Assembly: GCF_019656015.1 (NCBI RefSeq) | Contig: NZ_BPKW01000001.1 | Span: 124,001-188,000, forward strand | Direction of reading: 5' to 3' | Length of the DNA: 64,000 nucleotides | Source: Leuconostoc inhae | GTDB lineage: Bacteria > Bacillota > Bacilli > Lactobacillales > Lactobacillaceae | Shown here: one piece after another, positions 34,918 through 43,447 of the stretch | How positions within the stretch are numbered: position 1 is the stretch's first letter | Layout of the letters: every line of letters begins with the position of its first letter | The notes under the pieces: model-generated | Database searches by the model: none | The model's input: only the letters and a program-made list of their open reading frames with translations | Told to the model about the DNA's origin: nothing | Made by a program: the position numbers and the translations under genes

Positions 34918-34989
34918 TATTAAAAAAATTAAGTTAGGGGAACGTGTTTCACGCAAACCTTGTATGGTTTGAGGAAATACATCAATCAC

Positions 34990-35667
34990 ATGTTTTTAAT
35001 AGACTTCATCCTCCATATTGATGCGCACATTGCTACTTTGGTGACGCAATTTGGACCATGGACTTACCTCATTTTATTTGCCATTATTTTTATAGAGACA
35101 GGGGTCGTTGTCATGCCCTTCTTACCTGGCGATTCATTACTGTTTGCCGCTGGCGCTGTTGCGGCAACACCAGCTGGCTTGCATGCTGGTTTAAATCATT
35201 GGGTATTCATGGTCTTGTTCTTCATTGCTGCCGTAGCAGGTGATTCTTTAAATTTTTGGATTGGTCGTACCGGTGGCTACAAGCTGATAAAGCACCCAGT
35301 CATTGGCCGCTTTATCAAGGAAAATCATATTCATGAAGCAGAGGCTTTCTTTGAGAAGCGTGGGGCAGCAGCTATTATTATCGGTCGGTACATGCCAATA
35401 GTGCGCACATTTATTCCTTTTGTGGCGGGTATTAGTCAGTTCCCATATGGCCATTTTTTAAGAAATAATATTATTGCCGCTTTTTCATGGAGTTTGATTG
35501 CTACAGGGGCAGGTTATTTGTTTGGTAATATTCCTTTTGTCAGTGCACATTTCTCAGTCATTATTTTAGGCATTGCTCTGATAACACTGTTACCAACAAT
35601 TATTGGCGTTGTTCGCTCGTTGGTGATTAGTCAACGTACCAAAAAAATAACAAAATCAAAAAAATAA
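34990..35667 (+). CDS. DedA-family (VTT domain) membrane protein
   Basis: Members flip or recycle lipid carriers such as undecaprenyl phosphate, or act in membrane homeostasis. The 225 residues start MFLIDFILHIDAHIA and contain the family motifs FIETGVVVMPFLPGDSLLFAAG near 37, GDSLNFWIGRTGGY near 88 and GRYMPIVRTFIPFVAGISQFPYGHFLRNN near 140, with several membrane helices. The start at 34990 matches family members; the TTG at 34960 lies in the leader hairpin. A terminator follows. Confidence 0.92.
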   Translation: MFLIDFILHIDAHIATLVTQFGPWTYLILFAIIFIETGVVVMPFLPGDSLLFAAGAVAATPAGLHAGLNHWVFMVLFFIAAVAGDSLNFWIGRTGGYKLIKHPVIGRFIKENHIHEAEAFFEKRGAAAIIIGRYMPIVRTFIPFVAGISQFPYGHFLRNNIIAAFSWSLIATGAGYLFGNIPFVSAHFSVIILGIALITLLPTIIGVVRSLVISQRTKKITKSKK

Positions 35668-35691
35668 AGCTGCCTTGAGGTGGCTTTTTTA
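35667..35691 (+). terminator. Terminator of dedA
   Basis: AAGCTGCC pairs with GGTGGCTT (two wobbles) around TTGA, followed by TTTT. The next gene's -10 element begins right at its end. Confidence 0.65.
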
Positions 35692-35692
35692 G

Positions 35693-35698
35693 TATAAT
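35693..35698 (+). promoter_or_regulatory. -10 element ending 6 nt before the HTH gene
   Basis: TATAAT immediately after the dedA terminator. With normal geometry transcription would start at or within a base or two of the ATG at 35705. The -35 is weak. Confidence 0.45.
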
Positions 35699-35704
35699 AA
35701 AGTT

Positions 35705-36253
35705 ATGAATAATTTAAAAAAATTACAACAATTAACTGGCATAACTGCCGAAGAAATTAGTGATGCTTTGGACATTGATTTGGCCTTAGTCAAGTCATTT
35801 GAAAATGAAGAAAATATGCCAACAATTGGTGAATTAGAGGCGTTGGTCGGTATTTTCTCAAGCCAGCTTGATGCACAAGGAATTGAAACACAATCAGAAA
35901 AACACCCAATACACATTCGCTTGTCATTGGATTATTTAATGAATTTAGGTATAACAACATCTGACTGGATTACACTCAAATGGGCATTTGAAGGACAATG
36001 GCAAGGAGATATGTTAGCTGTTGGTTTCTTTGATCAAGGCCAATTAACACGAGTTGTGACATCTAGTACGGAATTTGTCTCTGCTTTTGCAGGTTATTTA
36101 ATCTTGCAAACAGAAGGTGAGTTTGAACCATACATTGATGAGTTTGATGACGACAAAGAATATGATTGGCGTTTGTTACGCATGACTGGTGATCACTTCA
36201 TAGATGTCACGCAAACCATGATTACAACAGATTTACCGGAGATCAAGTCATGA
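35705..36253 (+). CDS. HTH (XRE-like) protein co-transcribed with nadV
   Basis: A 182-residue protein with a short N-terminal HTH (residues about 3-60, GITAEEISDALDIDLALVKSFENEENMP) and an alpha/beta C-terminal part (about 70-180) containing WAFEGQWQGDMLAVGFFDQGQL and a Trp-rich end. I do not recognise the second domain. No SD precedes the ATG. The stop overlaps nadV by 4 bases, so a regulatory or sensing link to NAD salvage is a reasonable guess but not shown. Confidence 0.75.
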   Translation: MNNLKKLQQLTGITAEEISDALDIDLALVKSFENEENMPTIGELEALVGIFSSQLDAQGIETQSEKHPIHIRLSLDYLMNLGITTSDWITLKWAFEGQWQGDMLAVGFFDQGQLTRVVTSSTEFVSAFAGYLILQTEGEFEPYIDEFDDDKEYDWRLLRMTGDHFIDVTQTMITTDLPEIKS

Positions 36254-37626
36254 CGGAAAATTTGATTCTGGCAACGGATGCCTACAAGTTAACGCACCAT
36301 TTACAATACCCAACTAATATTACAAAACTCTATTCTTATGGTGAAGCACGTGTCGGGGGGCGTTTCGATACTGTCAGTTGGTTTGGCATGTCTATGATTT
36401 TACACGACTATTTTCATAACCCGATTACAGACGCTATGATTGATGAAGCCGAGCAAGTGTCTAAAATGACATTTAACACGTCAGCTTATTTTAACCGTGA
36501 AGTTTGGGAAAAAGTGCGCGATTTAGGTTATTTTCCAGTTAAAATTAAGGCGTTACCTGAAGGACTTGAAGTGCCAGCTGGCAATGCTTTGTTCACAATT
36601 GAATCAACGGCTGATTGGTTTGCAACGAGTTTGAATGCCTTAGAGGTCGTGCTGATGCACGTTTGGTATCCAACGACTATTGCCACTAATTCCTTATATA
36701 TTAAAAAACGATTGGTACCATTGTTTGAAAAGTCAGGCACACCAGCTGGAATAACATTAGCTGTTAATGATTTCGGTTTACGTGGTGCGACATCGCTTGA
36801 AGCTGGTAAACGTGGCGGCGCTGCACATTTATTGCACTTTCAAGGATCTGATAACATGGCTGCTTCACAGTATTTCAAAGACATTTACGGTGTGTCTGGA
36901 CGTGCTTTGTCAGTTTGGGCGACTGAACATTCAGTCGCGACTGCCTACGGCTCAGGTCAAGGAGAGTTTGACTACGTTAATGCGCAACTGGATCGAGCAC
37001 CTGATAGTGCCATTTTGTCGATTGTGATTGATTCATATGATGCATTGAATTTTATTAAAAACGTTATTGGTTCACAAAAAATTAAAGACCGTATTATCAA
37101 GCGCACGGGACGCATTGTTTTACGTCCTGACTCTGGTGATCCAGAAACGATTGACTTACAAGTATTAGCCTTACTAGCAGATATTTTTGGTACAACAACC
37201 AATGCGAAAGGCTATAAAATACTGCAACATAATGTTGGTGTTATTCAAGGGGATGGCATGAAAGCAGACACGATTGTGTCACTGTATGAAGCAATTATGC
37301 AGGACGGTTGGTCAGTAGATAACTTAGTCGTTGGTTCAGGCGGTGGTTTATTGCAAGAAGGCTTTACCCGAGACACTGAAAGATTTGCGATTAAAGCAGC
37401 TTATGCTGAAAATGCTACTGGTGACAAAATTAACATCCAAAAAAAGCCTAAAACAGATGTTGCAAAAACATCTAAGGCTGGTCTACTTAAGGTTGTTTTA
37501 CGCGATGAGGACATCGTGACAGTCTCTCAAAATGAGCCTGGGCAAGACCTACTAAAAACGGTATATGAAGATGGTAAGCTATCACCTGTTAATGGCAATG
37601 AAGTCATTAATCGCACACTTTTTTGA
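36250..37626 (+). CDS. nadV: Nicotinamide phosphoribosyltransferase
   Basis: Makes NMN from nicotinamide and PRPP (NAMPT type). The 458 residues begin NLILATDAYKLTHHLQYP and include YGEARVGGRFD, DFGLRGATSLEAGKRGGAAHLLHFQGSDN near 176, IVLRPDSGDPETIDLQVL near 289 and the GDGMKADTIVSLYEAI segment near 335, matching NAMPT, not the nicotinate enzyme PncB. With PnuC 2 kb away it gives a nicotinamide/nicotinamide riboside salvage set. Its start overlaps the HTH gene. Confidence 0.92.
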   Translation: MTENLILATDAYKLTHHLQYPTNITKLYSYGEARVGGRFDTVSWFGMSMILHDYFHNPITDAMIDEAEQVSKMTFNTSAYFNREVWEKVRDLGYFPVKIKALPEGLEVPAGNALFTIESTADWFATSLNALEVVLMHVWYPTTIATNSLYIKKRLVPLFEKSGTPAGITLAVNDFGLRGATSLEAGKRGGAAHLLHFQGSDNMAASQYFKDIYGVSGRALSVWATEHSVATAYGSGQGEFDYVNAQLDRAPDSAILSIVIDSYDALNFIKNVIGSQKIKDRIIKRTGRIVLRPDSGDPETIDLQVLALLADIFGTTTNAKGYKILQHNVGVIQGDGMKADTIVSLYEAIMQDGWSVDNLVVGSGGGLLQEGFTRDTERFAIKAAYAENATGDKINIQKKPKTDVAKTSKAGLLKVVLRDEDIVTVSQNEPGQDLLKTVYEDGKLSPVNGNEVINRTLF

Positions 37627-37635
37627 GGTATTAAA

Positions 37636-37971
37636 ATGAACTATCACTTTAAAAAACAATCTGAGGTCACCGATGATGTTGAAGTGTCCATGCTTGATGT
37701 TAAGTCTGCTGCACAGGCTTACCGCGATCGTGAAAAACGAGATAAACAGCCAGATAGTGAACCTGAAAATGATGTTGTCGGACATGGTATTCGTGCACTT
37801 GGAACTGAGTCTTCAATTGGTAAAGATGAGCGTAAAGTACAAGTAGCTGCATTGTTTAATGCAGGGATGACAAGTTATATAGATTTGTCGTTTGAAATGA
37901 ATTTGGCAGAATCAACCATTCGGCAGTACGGTAAAGAACTGGGTTTAACATTTATTGATACAGAATATTAG
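37636..37971 (+). CDS. Small protein of unknown function with HTH-like C-terminus
   Basis: 111 residues, 9 nt after nadV with TTGAGG as SD. The N-terminal half is charged and likely disordered (AYRDREKRDKQPDSEPEND). The C-terminal 45 residues (KVQVAALFNAGMTSYIDLSFEMNLAESTIRQYGKELGL) look like a helix-turn-helix of the recombinase/terminase small-subunit kind. I do not recognise a family. It probably shares the nadV transcript. Confidence 0.7.
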   Translation: MNYHFKKQSEVTDDVEVSMLDVKSAAQAYRDREKRDKQPDSEPENDVVGHGIRALGTESSIGKDERKVQVAALFNAGMTSYIDLSFEMNLAESTIRQYGKELGLTFIDTEY

Positions 37972-37980
37972 ATGATAGAT

Positions 37981-38009
37981 TTGACATTTTTTAGTCAATA
38001 AGTTATGAT
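37981..38009 (+). promoter_or_regulatory. Promoter of the lysine operon
   Basis: TTGACA, exactly 17 bp, TATGAT; the L-box starts about 28 nt downstream. Confidence 0.8.
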
Positions 38010-38036
38010 TACTACAACATAAAATTTAATTTCACA

Positions 38037-38201
38037 TAGAGGTTGCGATTGACATGAGTCACTTAGTTTAACTAAGTAAAAGGGGATATCGCCGAAATGA
38101 ATAATCTTCAAATGAAGATGTTTGTTGGGCTAATAGTTAATAACTATTAGACTGTCGTTAGTCATAACGGTGAGCTATGGAAACAGTCAAAATTGCTAAC
38201 C
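38037..38201 (+). ncRNA. Lysine riboswitch (L-box) aptamer
   Basis: P1 is formed by GGTTGCGATT and AATTGCTAACC. Conserved L-box elements appear in order: GACATGAG, AAAAGGGGATATCGCCGAAATGA, TTGGGC, ACTGTCGTT and AACGGTGAGCTAT. Lysine binding is expected to favour the terminator that follows. It controls lysA and the dap genes. Confidence 0.95.
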
Positions 38202-38203
38202 AC

Positions 38204-38247
38204 AAAAGCCTTTTGTCCGTGACCTAGTCTCGAACAAAAGGCTTTTT
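38204..38247 (+). terminator. Riboswitch-controlled terminator
   Basis: AAAAGCCTTTTGT pairs with ACAAAAGGCTTTT, with a T run after the stem, 68 nt before lysA. Confidence 0.93.
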
Positions 38248-38314
38248 ATGTGAAATAAAGGGGAATAGTTAGTTTGTGCATGATTATTGGCACAAAAAGA
38301 ACTTAGGAGAGTAT

Positions 38315-39616
38315 ATGAGTTACCCAACAAATACAGCACAACACTTGACGATTGATCAGGTTGATACAATTGATTTAGCACAAACTTATGGGACACCATT
38401 GTATGTATACGATGTCACTAAAATTCGTCAAACTATGCGTGATTTTAAGGCAATATTTGAAAAAGAAAATGTCCCTTATGTCGTGAGCTACGCGTCCAAA
38501 GCGTTTGCTACTAAAGCTATTTATCAAGTTGCACAGCAAGAAGGTATTCACGCTGATATTGTCTCCGGTGGTGAACTCTATACGGCATTAGCAGCTGGAT
38601 TTAATCCTAAACATTTAAGCTTTAATGGTAATAATAAAAGTTGGGACGAGCTTACGATGGCGGTTACCAAAGGCGTAGGAACAATTATTGTCGATAATTT
38701 CTTGGAATTAAAATTATTGTCAGAAGTTGCTGCTGAAAATGGTGTCAAACAAGATATATTATTGCGTATTTCACCAGGTATATCAGCCCACACACATGAA
38801 TTTATTAGTACTGGACAGCAAGATTCTAAATTTGGCTTTGATTTGCTAACTGGGCAAGCAAAAACAGCCTATGATATTGCTAAAGAGGATGACAATTTTA
38901 ATTTACGTGGACTTCATGCACACATTGGATCACAAATTTTTGATGTAACCGGCTTTGAAAAAAATGCAGCATTATTAGCAGAAACAGCACAAAGTTGGGG
39001 ATTTCAGCCAGAGGTTATCAATGTCGGTGGTGGTTTTGGTATTCGTTATACGTCAGAAGATGAGCCCTTACCTGAAAGTGAGTATGCAGACGCTATTATT
39101 CGTACTTTAAAGGGTAAAGCTGACGAGTATGATTGGAAAATGCCAGAAATTTGGATCGAACCAGGACGTTCAATTGTCGGCCCAGCAGGGCAAACGCTTT
39201 ACACGATTGGTTCGCGAAAAGATATTCCTGATTTGCGCCACTATTTAGCAGTTGATGGTGGTATGGGGGATAATATTAGACCGGCATTGTATCAGGCAAA
39301 TTATGATGCGGTCTTAGCCAATGATCCGAATGCAGCAACCCAAGAAGTTGTGCGTGTGGCAGGTAAATATTGTGAATCTGGGGATGTTTTAGTATGGCAA
39401 CAAGCATTACCACAAACAAAACCAGGCGATATTTTATCTGTTATGGCAACTGGCGCTTACGGCTATGCTATGGCATCAAATTATAATCGTAATCCAAGAC
39501 CGGCTGTTGTGTTTGTTGAAAATGGCAAGCATCAATTAGTTGTAGAGCGTGAAACATATGCACATTTAACCGCTTTGGATCATGATTATAGGTTAGAAGA
39601 AAATAATGAATCATAA
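38315..39616 (+). CDS. lysA: Diaminopimelate decarboxylase
   Basis: PLP enzyme that converts meso-DAP to lysine. The 433 residues show the PLP-lysine motif VVSYASKAFATKAI near 49, HAHIGSQIFD near 197, the glycine loop NVGGGFGIRY near 233, EPGRSIVGPAG near 277 and the dimer-interface Cys-Glu in KYCESGDVL near 348. The start at 38315 has AGGAG 8 nt upstream; the frame from 38276 would add a non-family 13-residue stretch. First gene behind the lysine riboswitch, consistent with lysine-type peptidoglycan. Confidence 0.95.
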   Translation: MSYPTNTAQHLTIDQVDTIDLAQTYGTPLYVYDVTKIRQTMRDFKAIFEKENVPYVVSYASKAFATKAIYQVAQQEGIHADIVSGGELYTALAAGFNPKHLSFNGNNKSWDELTMAVTKGVGTIIVDNFLELKLLSEVAAENGVKQDILLRISPGISAHTHEFISTGQQDSKFGFDLLTGQAKTAYDIAKEDDNFNLRGLHAHIGSQIFDVTGFEKNAALLAETAQSWGFQPEVINVGGGFGIRYTSEDEPLPESEYADAIIRTLKGKADEYDWKMPEIWIEPGRSIVGPAGQTLYTIGSRKDIPDLRHYLAVDGGMGDNIRPALYQANYDAVLANDPNAATQEVVRVAGKYCESGDVLVWQQALPQTKPGDILSVMATGAYGYAMASNYNRNPRPAVVFVENGKHQLVVERETYAHLTALDHDYRLEENNES

Positions 39617-39666
39617 GCTGTACCTGATAGAACAAACTAAAATAAACAAAAGGGAACTAAATACTC

Positions 39667-40374
39667 ATGACAGAAATTCAAAATGACGCGCAGCGATTAA
39701 TCGATTTTATAGCCAACGCTAAAAAGGTAACACCCGTAAAAGTTACTTATAAGGGGGTTTTAAATGGTGAAATTCCAACTAACGTGCAACAATTTGGTGG
39801 GGTCTCATTTGGTCAATTGGTTGGCGATTGGTCTGATGTGCAACCATTAATTGCTAATTTACCTAGTGAAAGTGTTTATATTGAAAATGCGTCACGCAAC
39901 TCGGCTGTACCGCTGCTTGATAAATTGAACATTAATGCACGTATTGAACCTGGTGCTATTATTCGTGAACAAGTTGAAATTGGCGATAATGCTGTTATTA
40001 TGCTTGGCGCAGTTATTAATATTGGTGCTGAAATTGGCGCGGGCACGATGATTGATATGGGCGCAATACTTGGCGGTCGTGCGATTGTTGGCACGAATTC
40101 ACATATTGGTGCTGGTGCTGTTTTAGCGGGGGTCATTGAACCTGCTTCTGCGCAACCAGTCCGTATTGGGAATAACGTATTGGTTGGCGCTAATGCTGTG
40201 GTCATAGAAGGCGTTCAAGTTGGGGATGGTGCAGTTGTAGCAGCTGGTGCCATTGTGACCAAAGATGTACCAGCTAACACTGTTGTGGCTGGTGTGCCAG
40301 CCAAAGTGATTAAGAAAATTGATTCCCAAACACAACAAAAGACTGCCTTAATTGACGCCTTACGAGAATTATAA
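39667..40374 (+). CDS. dapH: 2,3,4,5-tetrahydropyridine-2,6-dicarboxylate N-acetyltransferase
   Basis: First committed enzyme of the acetylase branch of DAP synthesis. The 235 residues have an N-terminal DapH domain (about 1-85) and a left-handed beta-helix of hexapeptide repeats (about 95-215: [29 protein letters not shown] and similar), ending [14 protein letters not shown]. The presence of DapH, not DapD, sets the pathway to acetylated intermediates. One-base overlap with the deacetylase gene. Confidence 0.95.
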   Translation: MTEIQNDAQRLIDFIANAKKVTPVKVTYKGVLNGEIPTNVQQFGGVSFGQLVGDWSDVQPLIANLPSESVYIENASRNSAVPLLDKLNINARIEPGAIIREQVEIGDNAVIMLGAVINIGAEIGAGTMIDMGAILGGRAIVGTNSHIGAGAVLAGVIEPASAQPVRIGNNVLVGANAVVIEGVQVGDGAVVAAGAIVTKDVPANTVVAGVPAKVIKKIDSQTQQKTALIDALREL

Positions 40375-41525
40375 TGGCTGAAATAACTTTTGAAAATTTA
40401 CAGCAGTATCGTCGGGATTTACATTTAATTCCTGAACTTGCGTTGGCTGAGTTTCAAACGCACGATTACTTAATGAACAAAATAACAAAATGGCAAAATG
40501 AAACGATGACCATTCGTACAGTAGCAGAATTGCCAACGGCTATTTTGGTGCGTTTTCAAGGTAGCAATCCAAAACGAACGATTGGGTACCGATCAGATAT
40601 AGATGCTTTACCAATTACAGAACAAACGGGTTTGCCATTTCAGTCAATTCATGCCGGTAACATGCACGCTTGTGGACATGATGTGCATATGACGTTGGCG
40701 TTGGGGATGGTGCAATATTTTAGTCAACATCAGCCTAAGGATAACTTTATTGTTTTCTTTCAGCCAGCTGAAGAAGCCAAAAGTGGTGGGAAACTTGCAT
40801 ATGATTTAGGAATTTTTGAAGGTGAATGGCGTCCAGATGAATTTTATGGTATTCATGATCAACCAAATTTACCAGCAGGGACATTAAGCACACTAGCTGG
40901 CACTTTGTTTGCTGGGACTGCTGAATTGGTAGTTGACATTAATGGCCAAGGTGGACACGCGGCTTATCCTCATTTAGTTAAGGACCCTATCGTTGCGGCA
41001 GCGGAATTAATTATGCAGCTGCAAACGGTCGTTTCACGTTCGGTTGACCCAATTAAAGGTGGTGTGGTGAGTATTGGAGTCATTAATGGTGGACAAGCCA
41101 ACAATGTGATTCCAGATACTGTGCATTTAGAAGGTACTGTGCGTAGTATGACACGTGCTGACTTGGAAATTATGTTAACTCGTATTCGTCAGATTGCTGC
41201 AGGTATTGCATTGGCTAATGATATAACAATTGATGTTACGTTAGAAAGTGGCAGTTATTTGCCAGTTGAAAACAATCCAGAGTTGGCAAGACAAGTGATT
41301 GAGTTCATGCAATCACGTGATGATATTGCTTTTGAAATTGCACAACCAGCGATGACAGGGGAAGATTTTGGGTATTTGCTACAACAAATTCCAGGTGTTA
41401 TGTTATGGTTAGGCGTTAATGATAAACACGCACTACACAGTCCTAAGCTAACGATAGACGAGGCAGCCTTATTACCTGGTTTTACAGCATTAAAGAACTT
41501 TCTTGAATGGCGAATGAACCAATAG
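40374..41525 (+). CDS. N-acetyldiaminopimelate deacetylase
   Basis: M20-family metallo-amidohydrolase that frees L,L-DAP. The 383 residues include the metal motifs GYRSDIDALPI near 70, HACGHDVHMTLALGM near 94 and FFQPAEEAKSGGKL near 127, and the lid-domain GGHAAYPH and NGGQANNVIPDTVHLEGTVRS segments. Its place between dapH and dapA points to the DAP substrate over other M20 substrates. The pathway's aminotransferase (PatA type) and DapF are not in this window. Confidence 0.92.
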   Translation: MAEITFENLQQYRRDLHLIPELALAEFQTHDYLMNKITKWQNETMTIRTVAELPTAILVRFQGSNPKRTIGYRSDIDALPITEQTGLPFQSIHAGNMHACGHDVHMTLALGMVQYFSQHQPKDNFIVFFQPAEEAKSGGKLAYDLGIFEGEWRPDEFYGIHDQPNLPAGTLSTLAGTLFAGTAELVVDINGQGGHAAYPHLVKDPIVAAAELIMQLQTVVSRSVDPIKGGVVSIGVINGGQANNVIPDTVHLEGTVRSMTRADLEIMLTRIRQIAAGIALANDITIDVTLESGSYLPVENNPELARQVIEFMQSRDDIAFEIAQPAMTGEDFGYLLQQIPGVMLWLGVNDKHALHSPKLTIDEAALLPGFTALKNFLEWRMNQ

Positions 41526-41580
41526 AGTAGATATAATTGTGACAGCAAAACAAATGAAGTAAAGCTCAGAGGAAAAAGCG

Positions 41581-42453
41581 ATGTATGAAAATATTAATTT
41601 AATTACGGCTATTATTACGCCTTTTGATGAAAACAATGAGATCGACTATTCAGCGTTAAAACAGGTCATTGATCACTTGCTAAAGCATGGCACGCAGGGG
41701 CTTGTCATTGCCGGAACAACTGGTGAATCACCAACATTAACGCATACGGAAAAGTTATCTTTGACGCAATATATTGCCGATTATGTTGGCGATAAAGTGT
41801 TGTTAATAGCTAATGCTGGGACAAATAACACAGCAGAATCTATCAAAAGTGCCCGTGAATTAAGTGCTATTGCGCACGTTGACGCTATTTTAGCTGTGAC
41901 ACCATACTACAATAAGCCAAGTCAAAATGGTATGATTGCACACTTTACAGCAATTGCAGATGCGGCAACCAAACCAGTCATGTTGTATAATATTCCGGGT
42001 CGTTCAGCAGTTGGGTTGACGGTTGATAGTGTTGTGCAGTTAGCACAACACACAAATATTAATGCGATCAAAGAAACCACTTCAGCAGAATTTATAGGTG
42101 CTGAAATTGAACGTACGCAAACGGCAGATTTTGCTGTTTATACGGGTGAAGATGCACAAACGTTGGCCGCATATGCGCAAGGTGGTGCCGGAACAATTTC
42201 GGTGGCATCACATTTATATGGGGATGAAATGACTGCCTTATTTGCAGCAATGAATATGAATGATTGGCGTGAAGCTGGTCGTTTGCAGCGTTATTTAACA
42301 CCGCGGATGAACGCTTTGTTTGCATTTCCGTCACCAGCACCGGTTAAAGCAAAATTGAGTAAAAAAGGGCTGGTTAAAAATCTAGCACGCTTACCAATTT
42401 TGCCGTTAACACAACAAGAGCAACAAACATTAGATGGCCTTTTGGGGGATTAA
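41581..42453 (+). CDS. dapA: 4-hydroxy-tetrahydrodipicolinate synthase
   Basis: Condenses pyruvate with aspartate semialdehyde. The 290 residues carry IAGTTGESPTL (Thr-Thr relay) near 43, the active-site Tyr in VMLYNIPGRSAVGL near 135 and the Schiff-base Lys in INAIKETTSAEF near 162. GAGGAAAA gives the SD. The 55-nt gap before it contains a TATAAT (about 41533) that might be an internal promoter, but without a convincing -35. Confidence 0.95.
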   Translation: MYENINLITAIITPFDENNEIDYSALKQVIDHLLKHGTQGLVIAGTTGESPTLTHTEKLSLTQYIADYVGDKVLLIANAGTNNTAESIKSARELSAIAHVDAILAVTPYYNKPSQNGMIAHFTAIADAATKPVMLYNIPGRSAVGLTVDSVVQLAQHTNINAIKETTSAEFIGAEIERTQTADFAVYTGEDAQTLAAYAQGGAGTISVASHLYGDEMTALFAAMNMNDWREAGRLQRYLTPRMNALFAFPSPAPVKAKLSKKGLVKNLARLPILPLTQQEQQTLDGLLGD

Positions 42454-42456
42454 TTC

Positions 42457-43182
42457 ATGACAAAAATAATTCTAGCTGGTGGTTTTGGTAAATTAGGTTT
42501 GGCTATTCAAGAAGGACTAGCAGAAACTGATTATGAAATTGTTGGCATTTTAAGTGGTCATAACCACGAGAGCCAGTATCCAGTGTGGACAACACGTGAT
42601 CAAATTACTGAAACAGCAGACATATTTCTAGATGTTAGTACACCAGCTACTGTGTTTGAAAATGCACAGTGGGCGGTCAAGCATAATATGGCAGTCGTTA
42701 TTGGTGCCACTGGTTTGACTGAAGACCAAATAACACAATTACGTGGACAATCAAAGCATGGTATTTTAATTGTACCGAACTTTAGTTTGTCAGCTGTATT
42801 GTTAATGCAGTTTGCGCAACAAGCTGCACGATATTTTCCTGATGTGGAAATCGTTGAGACGCATAATCCTAAAAAAGTTGATTCGCCTTCAGGAACTGCT
42901 GTACAGACTGCTAAGTTGATTGCCGAAGAACGGATTAATGCAGCACAAAAAACACGTGATGGTCAAGCACGTGGGCAACGCGTGTCAGATATTCCCGTTC
43001 ATGCCATGCGTTTACCTGGCTATATTGCCCAACAAAGTGTTTATTTTGGTGGTGTTGATGAACAATTAACTTTGACACAAAGTACAACTAGTCGCTCAGC
43101 TTTTGTTCCCGGTGTTTTACTGGCGTTAGCTGGTGTTGAAAAAATAAATGATTTAAAAATTGGGCTTGATACTGTTTTATAA
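42457..43182 (+). CDS. dapB: 4-hydroxy-tetrahydrodipicolinate reductase
   Basis: Reduces the DapA product with NAD(P)H. The 241 residues begin IILAGGFGKLGLAI, a variant of the usual GxxGxxG; later come VVIGATGLTEDQI near 82, IVPNFSLSAVLL and the substrate motif EIVETHNPKKVDSPSGTA near 131. Of the usual His-His pair the second is Asn; the catalytic first His and the Lys before SGTA remain. Last gene of the operon, followed by a terminator. Confidence 0.93.
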   Translation: MTKIILAGGFGKLGLAIQEGLAETDYEIVGILSGHNHESQYPVWTTRDQITETADIFLDVSTPATVFENAQWAVKHNMAVVIGATGLTEDQITQLRGQSKHGILIVPNFSLSAVLLMQFAQQAARYFPDVEIVETHNPKKVDSPSGTAVQTAKLIAEERINAAQKTRDGQARGQRVSDIPVHAMRLPGYIAQQSVYFGGVDEQLTLTQSTTSRSAFVPGVLLALAGVEKINDLKIGLDTVL

Positions 43183-43245
43183 TTAGTTATAAAATTTAAT
43201 TTATTTTTTGATAATAACCATGTCAATATGTTTAGAATATTAATT

Positions 43246-43270
43246 AAAAGTGGAGAGATCCACTTTTTTT
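43246..43270 (+). terminator. Terminator of the lysine operon
   Basis: AAAAGTGGA pairs with TCCACTTTT around GAGA, then more T. Confidence 0.88.
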
Positions 43271-43356
43271 GTGCTTGAATTTATGATTTATTGATAATTT
43301 AAAAGGGTTTGACGCTTATTTTTTGTTTGCTTTAATAATACAACTTTAATGAATAA

Positions 43357-43386
43357 TTGAGAATTTGATAACTTATGTGATACAAT
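43357..43386 (+). promoter_or_regulatory. Promoter of the MucBP adhesin gene
   Basis: TTGAGA, 18-bp spacer, TGATACAAT (extended -10). The predicted +1 is near 43393 and the leader about 55 nt. An in-frame ATG at 43391 lies at the +1 but would extend the signal peptide by 19 residues. Confidence 0.6.
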
Positions 43387-43447
43387 AATTATGTGTAATT
43401 GCGTACCGTTAATCAATTCTATTTTAAATATGAGGAGAATAAATTTA

